64,000 nt of DNA from contig NZ_MRCD01000002.1 of assembly GCF_001904745.1 (NCBI RefSeq), positions 75,938 through 139,937 of the forward strand. Direction: 5' to 3'. The notes below the pieces were generated by a model, which was given only the letters and a program-made list of their open reading frames with translations, made no database searches and was not told the origin of the DNA. This DNA comes from Calothrix sp. HK-06 (GTDB lineage Bacteria; Cyanobacteriota; Cyanobacteriia; Cyanobacteriales; Nostocaceae). A program made the position numbers and the translations under genes. This document shows positions 43,694 through 52,868 of this stretch, in pieces. Every line of letters begins with the position of its first letter. The first letter of the stretch is position 1.

Positions 43694-46035
43694 TAGACTT
43701 TCAAACTTGCAGTGCTTCCTAACAAAACCAGCATAGATGGTACTAGGGGTATCCAAATACCTAATATAAATATGTAAAGACAAACACCATAAAGTACTCC
43801 GCAGCTAATTACTGCCGTCAAAATTAGGCGCCGTGTTGATTGTATAGTTAAAGCTATTGTTGCTCCAACTAAAGCCCAAGACCATATCCAAATATATTCG
43901 CTCCATTTTGGCAGTACATTCAATAAAGGACGATTATTTAACACTGCACTCAAAATTTGACTAATCATATGTGCTTGCACAACTACACCTGCAATTTGAG
44001 AGTGAGGCCATTTTCCTTTTGTGTAAGGTGTAGACCAACGCAGGTCATTAAAGCTGTCGGCAGTTGTACCAATGAGAATTATACGATTTTTTACTAAATC
44101 TGAAGTTAACTTGTTATTTAATACATCTTGGACAGTGAATGTTCTAATATATGGATTTGCAGCACGCCAGTTCAATAGTACTTGGTGTCCTTGACTATTT
44201 ATATCATGGTAGGCGCCACTGTTTGGTTCTAAGTTATAAAAGACTTTATTACCAATAATTAAATTTTTGTCTGAAGTTAGCTTGGAACCAATATTTTCAC
44301 TCGCTAGATAACGGGTAGCAACTCGGAAACTAAAAGATTTATCTGTTTTACATTTGGCGTTAGAAGCAGATGGAGGCGCCATTGCTAGCAGGTGACGACG
44401 TAAAATAGTGTCGGGGTCAGGGACTACATCACTAAAACCAACACTTGTTTGTAAAGTCTCTGGTGGTGGTGGAACTCCTGGGTCTGTATTATCTTCACCT
44501 CCTTTACAAACAGCGATAAAGTTATCACTTCGCATGACTGCTGCTAGGTTTTGGAAATTAGCTTCCACTGGGTTCTCTCGATAAAGGTCTAAACCTATTA
44601 CACGAGGTTTAAATTGCTGTATTTTTTCCATAAGATTAGCAAGAGTTCTGTTAGATAAAGACAACCCTCGTCTTTCTTGGGGATTTTGAGCTTGAATATC
44701 TGCTTCTGTCACCGTTATAACTATGATTCGATTATCGGGTTTTTCAGCAGGACGACTACGCATAATTTTGTCGAAAGCTGAAAGTTCCCATGACTCCATA
44801 ATTCCAGTACTGCGTGCTCCTACTGCTACACCAGTAACCAGTAAACTGACTTGAAGTAATGCTGTAAATAAAAACTTTCTTGGTAAATTAGTTTTATATA
44901 TAAAAGATTCGCTTCTCCAAATTAATGGTGCTGCTGCTGGGTTTTGACATATTACAGGCAACCAACTCGCACAAGGATATTCATCTTCTAATCCTTGTAA
45001 CCTTGCTTGTGCTTCTCGCACCGACATATATAAAGACTTACCAGTTGCAAATGCTTCGATAAAATTCTTTAAAAACGCTTGGGCAATAATATCTGGAACT
45101 GGTTCACGCATAACTATAATTTGCGGAATCTGTAGCGATGCCAAATCACGTGCTAGTCCAAGACCGTCACACGAATTAAATATAGCTAGACTTAAACCGT
45201 TAGATAATGCTGCCCGTAAACTGTTTTTTAGTTGCGAAATCGTTAAAGTATCTGTTTTGTTTATTTGAATTGTACCCGTTGCACCATCCGATTGACTAGA
45301 GCTATGTCCAGCGAAAAAAATTATATCCCATCCTTGCTTATCCCAAAGCCAGTAATCTAACTCTCGACGTTTGGGTTCTACTAAAAATACCGTTTGTGCG
45401 TTCGTAAGCTCTAATATGGCTCGGTCTTTTTCGATGTCAATTCCTTCACTGTTTCCCAAAATTGCTAAAATCCGCATTGGACGATTTGGATTTTTCGCAC
45501 TTGGTTGGAGATATTCAAATTCTGAAGTACTTAGGCAAACTACTGCGTTGACATAATCTTCAAAAAAATCCCACAAATGCCAAGGAATTTTTCGAGCTTC
45601 TTCGTCTTCTGTCTGGAATATAAATCTTATCTCATCACTCGGCGCCAGTTTTGTGCGTAACTTTTGATTGACGTGTATAAATGATAAAGATTTAAACCAT
45701 AAATTAATATGATACTGCAACTCTTCACATAAACTACTGAATTCCATTAAGGAAACATTTGTAACATCTTCTTCTTCAACCTCAACCTCAAAATCATTGG
45801 TACGAATGTCATAATTTCTTAACTTTCGCCAACTTCTATCGTGATAAAACGCTTCATTAAGCAAACAATAAAGTAGCTGCCAACGTCTATATGACTCATA
45901 AATTTCTGGAGCAGGAGGCAAACTCCCCACCATTTGTGTTGGTGCGTTTGTATTTTCCCATAGTTGAATTGTAACAGTCGAAAAACCCTGTCTGAAATTA
46001 CCCTTACCCAAATTTAATACTACTAACTTATTCAT
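43639..46035 (-). CDS. CHAT protease fused to transmembrane CHASE2 sensor
   Basis: 798 residues. Residues 1-180 are an N-terminal domain shared with the CHAT protein at 52863 (VVLNLGKGNFRQGFSTVTIQ, GSLPPAPEIYESYRRWQLLY, KIPWHLWDFFE). A CHAT caspase-like protease occupies 185-375 with catalytic His244 (IIFFAGHSSSQS) and Cys289 (LAIFNSCDGLGLA). A membrane helix near 388-408 leads to the extracytoplasmic CHASE2 domain at about 420-700 (NRIIVITVTEADIQAQNPQE, FKPRVIGLDLYRE, RIILIGTTADSFNDLRWSTP), then two or three C-terminal helices. It is a receptor-like protease. The start overlaps the DUF1822 stop by four bases, in operon with the sigma-like gene. The C-terminal tail derives from a family B repeat. 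Confidence 0.92.
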   Translation of the reverse strand: MNKLVVLNLGKGNFRQGFSTVTIQLWENTNAPTQMVGSLPPAPEIYESYRRWQLLYCLLNEAFYHDRSWRKLRNYDIRTNDFEVEVEEEDVTNVSLMEFSSLCEELQYHINLWFKSLSFIHVNQKLRTKLAPSDEIRFIFQTEDEEARKIPWHLWDFFEDYVNAVVCLSTSEFEYLQPSAKNPNRPMRILAILGNSEGIDIEKDRAILELTNAQTVFLVEPKRRELDYWLWDKQGWDIIFFAGHSSSQSDGATGTIQINKTDTLTISQLKNSLRAALSNGLSLAIFNSCDGLGLARDLASLQIPQIIVMREPVPDIIAQAFLKNFIEAFATGKSLYMSVREAQARLQGLEDEYPCASWLPVICQNPAAAPLIWRSESFIYKTNLPRKFLFTALLQVSLLVTGVAVGARSTGIMESWELSAFDKIMRSRPAEKPDNRIIVITVTEADIQAQNPQERRGLSLSNRTLANLMEKIQQFKPRVIGLDLYRENPVEANFQNLAAVMRSDNFIAVCKGGEDNTDPGVPPPPETLQTSVGFSDVVPDPDTILRRHLLAMAPPSASNAKCKTDKSFSFRVATRYLASENIGSKLTSDKNLIIGNKVFYNLEPNSGAYHDINSQGHQVLLNWRAANPYIRTFTVQDVLNNKLTSDLVKNRIILIGTTADSFNDLRWSTPYTKGKWPHSQIAGVVVQAHMISQILSAVLNNRPLLNVLPKWSEYIWIWSWALVGATIALTIQSTRRLILTAVISCGVLYGVCLYIFILGIWIPLVPSMLVLLGSTASLKVYRNRVFLLRDCNKKDNFA

Positions 46036-47261
46036 GGCGACTTGCCAATGAGTGCATCAAGCATGAAATCCTCTTTTATAATGACATCTTGTAACACCAA
46101 TTGAATACTAAAAGATTTTCCTAAAGGAAATTTAAATCTTTTTAATTGGATGTAATTGTCATGGTTTCTAGAAATAACTTCTTGAACAACAGCACCCGAA
46201 GGCAACAATAGGGAAAGTTTTATACTTGCAGGTAAGTAATATTCCCCATTTGTCGGATATAGTTGCACGCGAATATTTACTTTGTCATCTATCTCAGGTG
46301 ATAAACCAATTAATAGTACAACAGATTTATGACCTAATTGCATTCCTAAATCGATTAATTTGGCGCCTTGAGTACGATAAGTTAAAGCAGTATCTTGCCT
46401 AAATTGAGCAGCTAAAGTTCTTTGCTGTAGATTTAACAAAGCATCTATATGCTGCCAACCAGTTTCAAAAATGTCTTCTAACCATAGAGTTAAATTAGTA
46501 AATTTTGGCTGAATAGTATTACTGACTTTACTGACTCTAGACTTGTATAATTCTTCCCTCAGTGTATTGAATGCAATCAAAGCACTCCACTCGTCAAAAT
46601 TTCCATATAAACGGGGAGAGTGGATATTTGACTGACTTAATATATTTAGTAATTGTGTTGCTTGTGCATTTGAGGTTGTTAGTAAAGGTTTGAAGTGTAA
46701 TTGTTGTTGACAGTACTCACGTGCAACCCACATCACATTTAAGTCTTCGATAAGAGACTCTCTTTCTAGACAGTATGTCCTAGTCATTTGGTTGAACGTT
46801 GCATACTTGGTAAGTTGCTCGTGGGTTGTATATCCCCATACTCGTAACCATGATTGTTCTAGATTTAACTGTACATGTAAATAATATTGTCCTGCCCAAT
46901 GGGGAATGTTAACCCATTCTGCTGGAACTTCAAATTCTAATGGATTGCTTTTATCGCTAGGTATCAATACTAATTTAGTATTATCAACACTAATCGCACA
47001 TCCGTTGACTACTTCCCAATACGTTGCCAAATCATCCAAACTGGGAATTTTGATGACGTTACTAAATTCTGGGTCATCCTTTAACCAATTTGAAAGGGTA
47101 TTTAGAGATAGATAATTTAAAAATGCTCGCCATCGTGCAGCATCAGTAGAATAATGCTGTGAATAAATTTGTTTCCAGGCATCTTCTTGTGCTTGGGTTG
47201 ATAACTCTAACCACAATTGGCTAGGACAAATGGTTTGTAACTCACTCAAGTTGTAGCTCAT
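46032..47261 (-). CDS. DUF1822 family protein (module 1)
   Basis: Start at 47261 (MSYNLSELQTICPSQLWLEL), one base after the stop of the upstream sigma-like gene. About 409 residues. The DUF1822 hallmark lies in the last 150: LGMQLGHKSVVLLIGLSPEI, YYLPASIKLSLLLPSGAVVQ and YIQLKRFKFPLGKSFSIQL. The paralogue at 50943 shares these (LGMRLAGYPIALMVAILPKL, NYIQFRFNADPKDKFSVQIS). Soluble, function unknown. The name comes from cyanobacterial proteins usually next to sigma-like and CHAT genes. The stop overlaps the CHAT-CHASE2 start, showing translational coupling. Confidence 0.9.
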   Translation of the reverse strand: MSYNLSELQTICPSQLWLELSTQAQEDAWKQIYSQHYSTDAARWRAFLNYLSLNTLSNWLKDDPEFSNVIKIPSLDDLATYWEVVNGCAISVDNTKLVLIPSDKSNPLEFEVPAEWVNIPHWAGQYYLHVQLNLEQSWLRVWGYTTHEQLTKYATFNQMTRTYCLERESLIEDLNVMWVAREYCQQQLHFKPLLTTSNAQATQLLNILSQSNIHSPRLYGNFDEWSALIAFNTLREELYKSRVSKVSNTIQPKFTNLTLWLEDIFETGWQHIDALLNLQQRTLAAQFRQDTALTYRTQGAKLIDLGMQLGHKSVVLLIGLSPEIDDKVNIRVQLYPTNGEYYLPASIKLSLLLPSGAVVQEVISRNHDNYIQLKRFKFPLGKSFSIQLVLQDVIIKEDFMLDALIGKSP

Positions 47262-47262
47262 A

Positions 47263-48735
47263 TTATTTTGCTGTATGGTTGCACGTAGTACGATAAGCAT
47301 TTCTGTTTATCAGCCAGTTATCAATAAAAATAGCTAGTTTGTTTTTGGCGCCATCTAAAGCATTGGTGCCCAGTTGTATACTTATTTCTAGCTCTTCTTG
47401 AAAAGCATTTATTAATTTTTCTTTGATTGGATTATCATTTCCAATATTATTGAAAGATATGTTATCAACAATCTTGGTTCGAGCAACTCTATCTAGAGTA
47501 TCGAAAAACTTTTGCTGAGTATATACCTGTAGACAATCGTTCATAGCGTCTTTAATCGCTTCTATATTTTTGTCATCATATACCTTAACCTCTCTGAAGT
47601 ACTTCTGCCACTGGTAAATTAGACTATCTAATAAAGTTGTTGTATATTTTCCTAAATGACGGGCAACTTGATACTGTTTTTGTATTTCTGTATATTTATT
47701 AGTAATGGCGCCAGCAATTTCAGTTTGAGTCAAACCCAAACCATGCCAAAGCTGAAGCATTAGTTGCCCTTGTTCAGGTAACGCCAAAAATAATTCTTTA
47801 ATCAAAGATTGTATTTCTTGCCACTCTTCGTATTGAATTAAATTTTCCAAAAGACTTGAACTACAATCAGTAATATTGATTTGCTCATCAAGAGGCGAAA
47901 ACTTTTTGGTACGATAATTGCGTGCAGCTTGAATACAAGTTAAAAGAATATTTTCAACTTGTGCAACAGATTGGGTCGTTAAATTAAACTCTTTGCAGCG
48001 CTGATTATAACAAGATGTAATTTGTTCAATTTGCAAACTTTCTTCGCAACCAGGCGCGCGATTAGCTGGCTTATATAGATAAACTTCATCAAAACATTGC
48101 CAAGCCAAATAATAATAATTAATATTCCTGTGATTAATACCTCTTGCCAATAAAGCTTCTTTAAGCTCCTTACCGGTTAAATCTTTAAGCAAACCGTAAT
48201 CAGTAAACTTATCTCTTTTTGCCTCAATATCTTGTGCATAAATTAAATTACCAGTAAAACGTAAAATAGCTGTTTTTGCATAAGCATTCAAATTCGCTTG
48301 CGGATGCTCAACATCAAAAGTTTTAAATAACTTTTCTGGTGGGTTAACAGCCAAATTAGCTATTTGAAACAACTCCGGGAGTGGATACTTGTGCCGAATA
48401 AAACTAAACCGTTGGAAACTCTTATGTGCCGCCCACAAACAAGCTTCTTGCAAATAAGATGATAAATGCCCCCTGGCTTTAACAAAACAATCTGGAGACA
48501 AAGACACCTGCTGCACAGCTTGATTTACCTTAATAATTTTAAGAAAATAGTGTGCCCAGTATTCTGACTTAAACTCCGATTCACTTTGTATCAATTTTTT
48601 CATATGGCGTTCTAACTGTAAATCAGTCTGCCATACTACATTTAGGCGTTTATTAACCCCCTCGAACATCAAAAAAGTCGAGAACTTTTGTATAATGTCG
48701 TCACGTTTCTTCACATTTAAACCTCCATGCACCAT
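47263..48735 (-). CDS. Sigma-70-like regulator (module 1)
   Basis: 490 residues. A long helical N-terminal part (VVWQTDLQLERHMKKLIQSE, YFLKIIKVNQAVQQVSLSPD) is followed by a sigma region 2-like segment (YLQEACLWAAHKSFQRFSFI, LNAYAKTAILRFTGNLIYAQ). A region 4-like helix-turn-helix is near 335-375 (LPEQGQLMLQLWHGLGLTQT, EIAGAITNKYTEIQKQYQVA). The fit to sigma factors is partial and divergent; the length exceeds ECF sigmas. It is first of three tightly linked genes (sigma-like, DUF1822, CHAT-CHASE2), so it may be the output whose activity the protease controls. Regulatory direction is inference. Confidence 0.75.
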   Translation of the reverse strand: MVHGGLNVKKRDDIIQKFSTFLMFEGVNKRLNVVWQTDLQLERHMKKLIQSESEFKSEYWAHYFLKIIKVNQAVQQVSLSPDCFVKARGHLSSYLQEACLWAAHKSFQRFSFIRHKYPLPELFQIANLAVNPPEKLFKTFDVEHPQANLNAYAKTAILRFTGNLIYAQDIEAKRDKFTDYGLLKDLTGKELKEALLARGINHRNINYYYLAWQCFDEVYLYKPANRAPGCEESLQIEQITSCYNQRCKEFNLTTQSVAQVENILLTCIQAARNYRTKKFSPLDEQINITDCSSSLLENLIQYEEWQEIQSLIKELFLALPEQGQLMLQLWHGLGLTQTEIAGAITNKYTEIQKQYQVARHLGKYTTTLLDSLIYQWQKYFREVKVYDDKNIEAIKDAMNDCLQVYTQQKFFDTLDRVARTKIVDNISFNNIGNDNPIKEKLINAFQEELEISIQLGTNALDGAKNKLAIFIDNWLINRNAYRTTCNHTAK

Positions 48736-48842
48736 TCTTTATAATACCCGTGTATTGAACACCAATTCCCTCCTCAACCTACATATGGGCACCATAATTA
48801 ATAGATTATGCAACTTTCTAAAAATTTGCGTAAAAACTTAGA

Positions 48843-49922
48843 TTATAGACCTTTGCCAATAATCTGTTGACAACTTTGAGCAAACTTTTCGGCTTCAGAA
48901 TGCTGAGGGAACAAGTGTTTCACTAGCTTAAAGTTTTGTAAAGCTTGGGTGTACTTTCCTTGGCTGTAAAGCTGTAAACCTTCGCGGTACTTTAAGGAGA
49001 CTATACCCTCATCGTTGGAAATACCTGCTTTGTCAAGGAATTCATAAATTGTATTGCTAGTGAAGGCAAAGTTAAAATTATCTTTAGTAAGCAGCCCAAA
49101 AGTTAGTATGCCAATAACTTCGCCTTGTTCGTTTACAACAGGCCCACCTGAATTGCCAGGTAGAGCAGGCGCCGAGAGTTGAATTACAGGTGTACCATCT
49201 TTAAGTGCTTTCTTTGCGGCAACCTCACCACTTGTAAAAGTAGATTCGTAAAAAGCACTATCATTAAATAATTCAGGTAAATCAATAGCTCCCGGATATC
49301 CAATAACTTTTACACTGTCTCCAAGCTTGATTTGGTTTGCGGTAGCGAGTTTCAGGACAGGAGCATTCGTGATATTTACCTTGATTATCGAAACGTCTTT
49401 ACCTTCATCGAAACGTTTACCTGACGTAATTACTTTATAAGGAAGCTTATCTCCGTTTGGTAAATACACTTGAGTTACTGGTTTAATTTCAACCCACTTC
49501 AAATCTTTTGTATCAACTGAGGGTTTCCCTTCTGCTTCTAATTTCTCATTTGCTTGGTACTCTAAATACTCTTGGCATTCCTTTATACTCAAATCGGTTA
49601 CATGAGCATTGGTTACGATGTAACCATTTGAATTGACGAAAAAGCCTGAACCAGTGCCGATTATTTCACTAAAGCTATAAATTTTACCTGTTTTAACTGA
49701 GTAAGCTTTAGCTTTACATCCTAAAACAACCCGAACTACCGATGGTTTTACACCTTCTGCTATCAAATTTGCTGGTGTAAGCTTTTGAGTTATTGTATCC
49801 GTATTAACTTGAACTGATTCTGGCTTACGCGCGGCGCCTATCGTTTGTGAATGTGCGGCGCCATCATGAAGTGATAAAAGGAGTAATGTAGAGAATAGTA
49901 AAGTTTTCAGTTTGATTTTCAT
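48843..49922 (-). CDS. Secreted trypsin-like (S1C/HtrA-type) serine protease with TPR-like tail
   Basis: 359 residues. The signal peptide (LKTLLFSTLLLLSLHDGAAH) predicts periplasmic or secreted location. The catalytic triad is readable: His107 (IVTNAHVTD), Asp176 (GKDVSIIKV) and Ser258 (PALPGNSGGPVV). A cysteine pair in the N-terminal part (VVLGCKAKAYS, IKECQEYL) may form a disulfide. There is no PDZ domain; instead the C-terminal 50 residues (LKYREGLQLYSQGKYTQALQ, LVKHLFPQHSEAEKFAQSCQ) look like one and a half TPR repeats. It lies between the two CHAT modules, oriented like module 1, and may work in the same stress pathway. That link is positional only. Confidence 0.9.
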   Translation of the reverse strand: MKIKLKTLLFSTLLLLSLHDGAAHSQTIGAARKPESVQVNTDTITQKLTPANLIAEGVKPSVVRVVLGCKAKAYSVKTGKIYSFSEIIGTGSGFFVNSNGYIVTNAHVTDLSIKECQEYLEYQANEKLEAEGKPSVDTKDLKWVEIKPVTQVYLPNGDKLPYKVITSGKRFDEGKDVSIIKVNITNAPVLKLATANQIKLGDSVKVIGYPGAIDLPELFNDSAFYESTFTSGEVAAKKALKDGTPVIQLSAPALPGNSGGPVVNEQGEVIGILTFGLLTKDNFNFAFTSNTIYEFLDKAGISNDEGIVSLKYREGLQLYSQGKYTQALQNFKLVKHLFPQHSEAEKFAQSCQQIIGKGL

Positions 49923-50158
49923 TGATATACTCTCGATTCAGCTTGTTTATTGCGTTTATTGATATCTAATTCCGAACTATCACAGTGTTTTTATGCAGTC
50001 ACTCAGTAATTTTTCGTAATTCTGAATAAATTGTAAAGTTTTGTAAAAAATTTCAATTTTGCATAAAACCCTCTAACTCGTACAGAGAAGTAATGGTAGG
50101 TAAAGCCTTTGGGTGGCGCCTGCGTATATTAAGTACAAACACTGATATATAGCTATAG

Positions 50159-50908
50159 ATGACTACTATGATGACCTTTGATGAAACCCAAACTCCATCC
50201 AACGAGACTCCATCTCAGTTACAACAGTTAGCGATACAAGCTCAAAACACTCTTGCAGGAAGTCCACAAAGACATCGTGCATTAACTCTGTTAATTCAAG
50301 AACTGTGGAGACAGCCAACATTTGGAATTTTGAGAAAAAGCCTCAAAGCAAAATATGGCAATTTGTCGAATGGTCTTTTTGAAGACTTATTCAACGATGC
50401 GCTTCAGGAAACGTTTATTGCAATTAGCCAATATATTGACAAGTATGATTCTCGGCATCCATTATTGCCATTGATTTGTACAATTATTCGCAATAAATAT
50501 AGCAATCTGTATAAAAAGCATTGTAAGTACGGTGTTACACGTATTCCTAAGTTCATAGGCAATCAGAATTCAAAGCAAGATCAGGTGATATCTTTGGATG
50601 GATTAGATGAGTTTGTGCAAGATAATATCATGAGCAAACACTTCTCAAATTCTTCCAGTAAGTCAATATCTAACTGTGATGTATTAAGAGAACTATTAAT
50701 TGATGACCCAGACAATAAGTTCAAAGCATCCGTTAGAGATAAGCCTGATATCACTTTTCAGTATATAGCCATATATTTATACGTCCAAGGAAGGAACATG
50801 CAACAGCTAGCTTCGGAGCTAGATATTTCTTACCAAACTCTAAATAGCTTTTTTAAAAGGAATTTAGAGAAACTAGAGCCATATTTTCGAGAAAAACTAC
50901 AGCATTAA
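50159..50908 (+). CDS. Sigma-70-like regulator (module 2)
   Basis: 249 residues. A region 2-like segment is LFNDALQETFIAISQYIDKY then LLPLICTIIRNKYSNLYKKH. A region 4-like helix-turn-helix ends the protein (NMQQLASELDISYQTLNSFF, KRNLEKLEPYFREK). The shape is that of a small ECF-type sigma factor with an odd inserted linker. It is followed 34 bases later by a DUF1822 gene with a strong AAGGAG ribosome-binding site, repeating the sigma/DUF1822 order of module 1. It is half the size of the other sigma-like protein and not closely similar, so the pairing is by gene order rather than recent duplication. Confidence 0.82.
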   Translation: MTTMMTFDETQTPSNETPSQLQQLAIQAQNTLAGSPQRHRALTLLIQELWRQPTFGILRKSLKAKYGNLSNGLFEDLFNDALQETFIAISQYIDKYDSRHPLLPLICTIIRNKYSNLYKKHCKYGVTRIPKFIGNQNSKQDQVISLDGLDEFVQDNIMSKHFSNSSSKSISNCDVLRELLIDDPDNKFKASVRDKPDITFQYIAIYLYVQGRNMQQLASELDISYQTLNSFFKRNLEKLEPYFREKLQH

Positions 50909-50942
50909 ATTATACATATTAGGTAAAAACTATTAAGGAGCA

Positions 50943-52115
50943 ATGATGAATACTACAAATACTGCTGACGCTTTAACTTTTACAGTCCCACTTTCTTTTG
51001 AAGCGCATTCCCTAGCTCAAATATATAGTAAACAGCAAAATCGTCCTGATAGGGCGAAGCAAGTGTACTTAAATACTTTAGCGATATACGCAGTTGAGCA
51101 TTATTTTAAATGTATGGGTTTTACAACTAACTGGGAAGGTAGTGATAGTCGCAAAGCAATAGTACAGAAGTTTTTAGATATTGCCGATTTGAACGTTAGA
51201 GGTATGGGGAAATTTGAATGTCGTCCAATATTACCAGGCGCCGACACATTAGAAGTACCATGTGAAGCATGGGATGAGCGCGTTGGTTATGTTGCAGTAC
51301 AATTGACTCAATCTTTAAAACAAGCAACACTAATAGGTTTTATACTGCAAATAGCAGACACTGAAGGAAGTATACCATTAAATCAACTGCGCGCGTTTGA
51401 TGAATTTCCAGAATACTTAAATCAACTAAAAACTAAAAGCAACACAGTTATATCACCCACGTCACCACAAATTGTAAATTTAGAACAATGGTTAAATAAT
51501 ATTATTGAAACTAGCTGGCAAACAGTAGAAGAATTTTTTAGCACTCAAACATATAACATGGCTTTTAGACATCGTGGTATTATCTCAGAACAGATAAACC
51601 CTAACGATACTAGCAGCCTCAAACAATTCATTAGCACTTTATACACAAATCAGCGCTTCGGCAACTCAACGCAAAAAACTTATCCTACTGACTTAGAACC
51701 ATTATCAGCATTAACTCAACTTATTGAGTCAACTCAAGACGACGAAACTCGCTGGAAAGCAGTTGAACTTCTATGGAAAATAAATCCCAAACATCCATCT
51801 GCCGCAATTAGACAAATTACAGATTTAGGAATGCGCTTGGCAGGGTATCCAATTGCCCTCATGGTAGCTATATTACCAAAACTTGACGGTAAAAGAGGCA
51901 TTCTTCTACGAGTTTACCCAATGGATAATCAAGCGTTTTTACCCCAAAACCTGAAATTAATCGGTTTCGATGAAAATGGTAAAACACTACTCGAAGTAAG
52001 TGCGCGCGCACAAGACAATTATATTCAATTCAGATTCAACGCCGACCCAAAAGACAAATTTAGTGTTCAAATATCCCTAGGTGAAGCCAGCATAACAGAA
52101 CATTTCAGCGCCTAA
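50943..52115 (+). CDS. DUF1822 family protein (module 2)
   Basis: 390 residues; the ATG at 50943 follows AAGGAG by two bases, with a second ATG one codon on. The N-terminal part (FTVPLSFEAHSLAQIYSKQQ, VYLNTLAIYAVEHYFKCMGF) and C-terminal DUF1822 core (LGMRLAGYPIALMVAILPKL, RVYPMDNQAFLPQNLKLIGF, NYIQFRFNADPKDKFSVQIS) are canonical. Soluble, role unknown. Co-operonic with the sigma-like gene. It faces the CHAT-PBP gene at 52863 convergently. Family A hairpin 28 bases downstream is a likely terminator. Confidence 0.92.
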   Translation: MMNTTNTADALTFTVPLSFEAHSLAQIYSKQQNRPDRAKQVYLNTLAIYAVEHYFKCMGFTTNWEGSDSRKAIVQKFLDIADLNVRGMGKFECRPILPGADTLEVPCEAWDERVGYVAVQLTQSLKQATLIGFILQIADTEGSIPLNQLRAFDEFPEYLNQLKTKSNTVISPTSPQIVNLEQWLNNIIETSWQTVEEFFSTQTYNMAFRHRGIISEQINPNDTSSLKQFISTLYTNQRFGNSTQKTYPTDLEPLSALTQLIESTQDDETRWKAVELLWKINPKHPSAAIRQITDLGMRLAGYPIALMVAILPKLDGKRGILLRVYPMDNQAFLPQNLKLIGFDENGKTLLEVSARAQDNYIQFRFNADPKDKFSVQISLGEASITEHFSA

Positions 52116-52142
52116 CTTCTTTTAACACATCTTCTAACACAT

Positions 52143-52171
52143 TTGTGGAGCGGGCATCCTTGCCCGCCCTT
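52143..52171. repeat. Family A hairpin repeat
   Basis: TTGTGGAGCGGGCATCCTTG followed by CCCGCCCTT. Located just after the module 2 DUF1822 gene; probable terminator. Confidence 0.75.
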
Positions 52172-52275
52172 CAAAAATTATTTACTATCCAAATTCTCAA
52201 AATTACAAGAAGCATTATTACACTTCACTTGTACCAATACACATTTTTTAAAATTAAGTATATAGTTATTTAGTT

Positions 52276-52713
52276 TTACCGTTTTGTAAAAGCGCGCAAA
52301 TTATATAGACCATATATAAGCTGGAATTGATTACTAAATCTTGTTTGCGGCTCATTTTGATTTGAATTATACCCGGATTGTGTAAAAAGTTCTCTAAAAG
52401 CTAACTGCTCACGCAGAAATTCTGTAGTCATACTGAGTTGTGGATATATGTCAGCTTCAACTTCCCTTAATACCGCACGACTGCGTTCTACTTGAAGCAA
52501 TGCTTTCTGTAACTCAAGATTTTGGCGCCGTGCTATTTCTAAAGTTTGTTCTAAAGTCAGTGGTTGAGTTTTTTTAATTCTGACTTCTTCTGGTTTTGTG
52601 GGAAACAGTAGTAAGTTTGAATCTTGATTTATAACTTGTGCGGCGCCGATGCCAATATTATTTAAAGTAATAGTGCAGAAACTTATAATAAATAGTTGAA
52701 AATTAGAAGGCAT
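52276..52713 (-). pseudogene. Truncated TolC-type outer-membrane efflux protein
   Basis: 145 residues with a signal peptide-like start (FQLFIISFCTITLNNIGIGA) and the first helical hairpin of TolC/OEP proteins (LTLEQTLEIARRQNLELQKA, LLQVERSRAVLREVEADIYP, QLSMTTEF). Typical members have 450-550 residues; here the reading stops right where the first beta strand of the barrel begins (FQLIYGLYNLRAFTKR). No continuation was seen in other frames. An intact short protein could be made but could not form the channel. Confidence 0.7.
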
Positions 52714-52834
52714 GAAATGTAATAATCACTAATGGTAGTATAGCAGTAAAGCATACATTGTATTACTGTTAATAGTAATAATATATATAGAATTATAATT
52801 ATAGTTGTGTTCTTTGGATAAGCACGATGCCGTT

Positions 52835-52868
52835 TATGTTGGGTTCCGTTCCTCTACCCAACCTACAG
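52835..52868. repeat. TTGGGTTCC hairpin overlapping a gene end
   Basis: TATGTTGGGTTCCGTTCCTC followed by TACCCAACCTACAG. The element overlaps the stop of the CHAT-PBP gene (52863-52865). Same family as 15705-15739. Confidence 0.75.
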
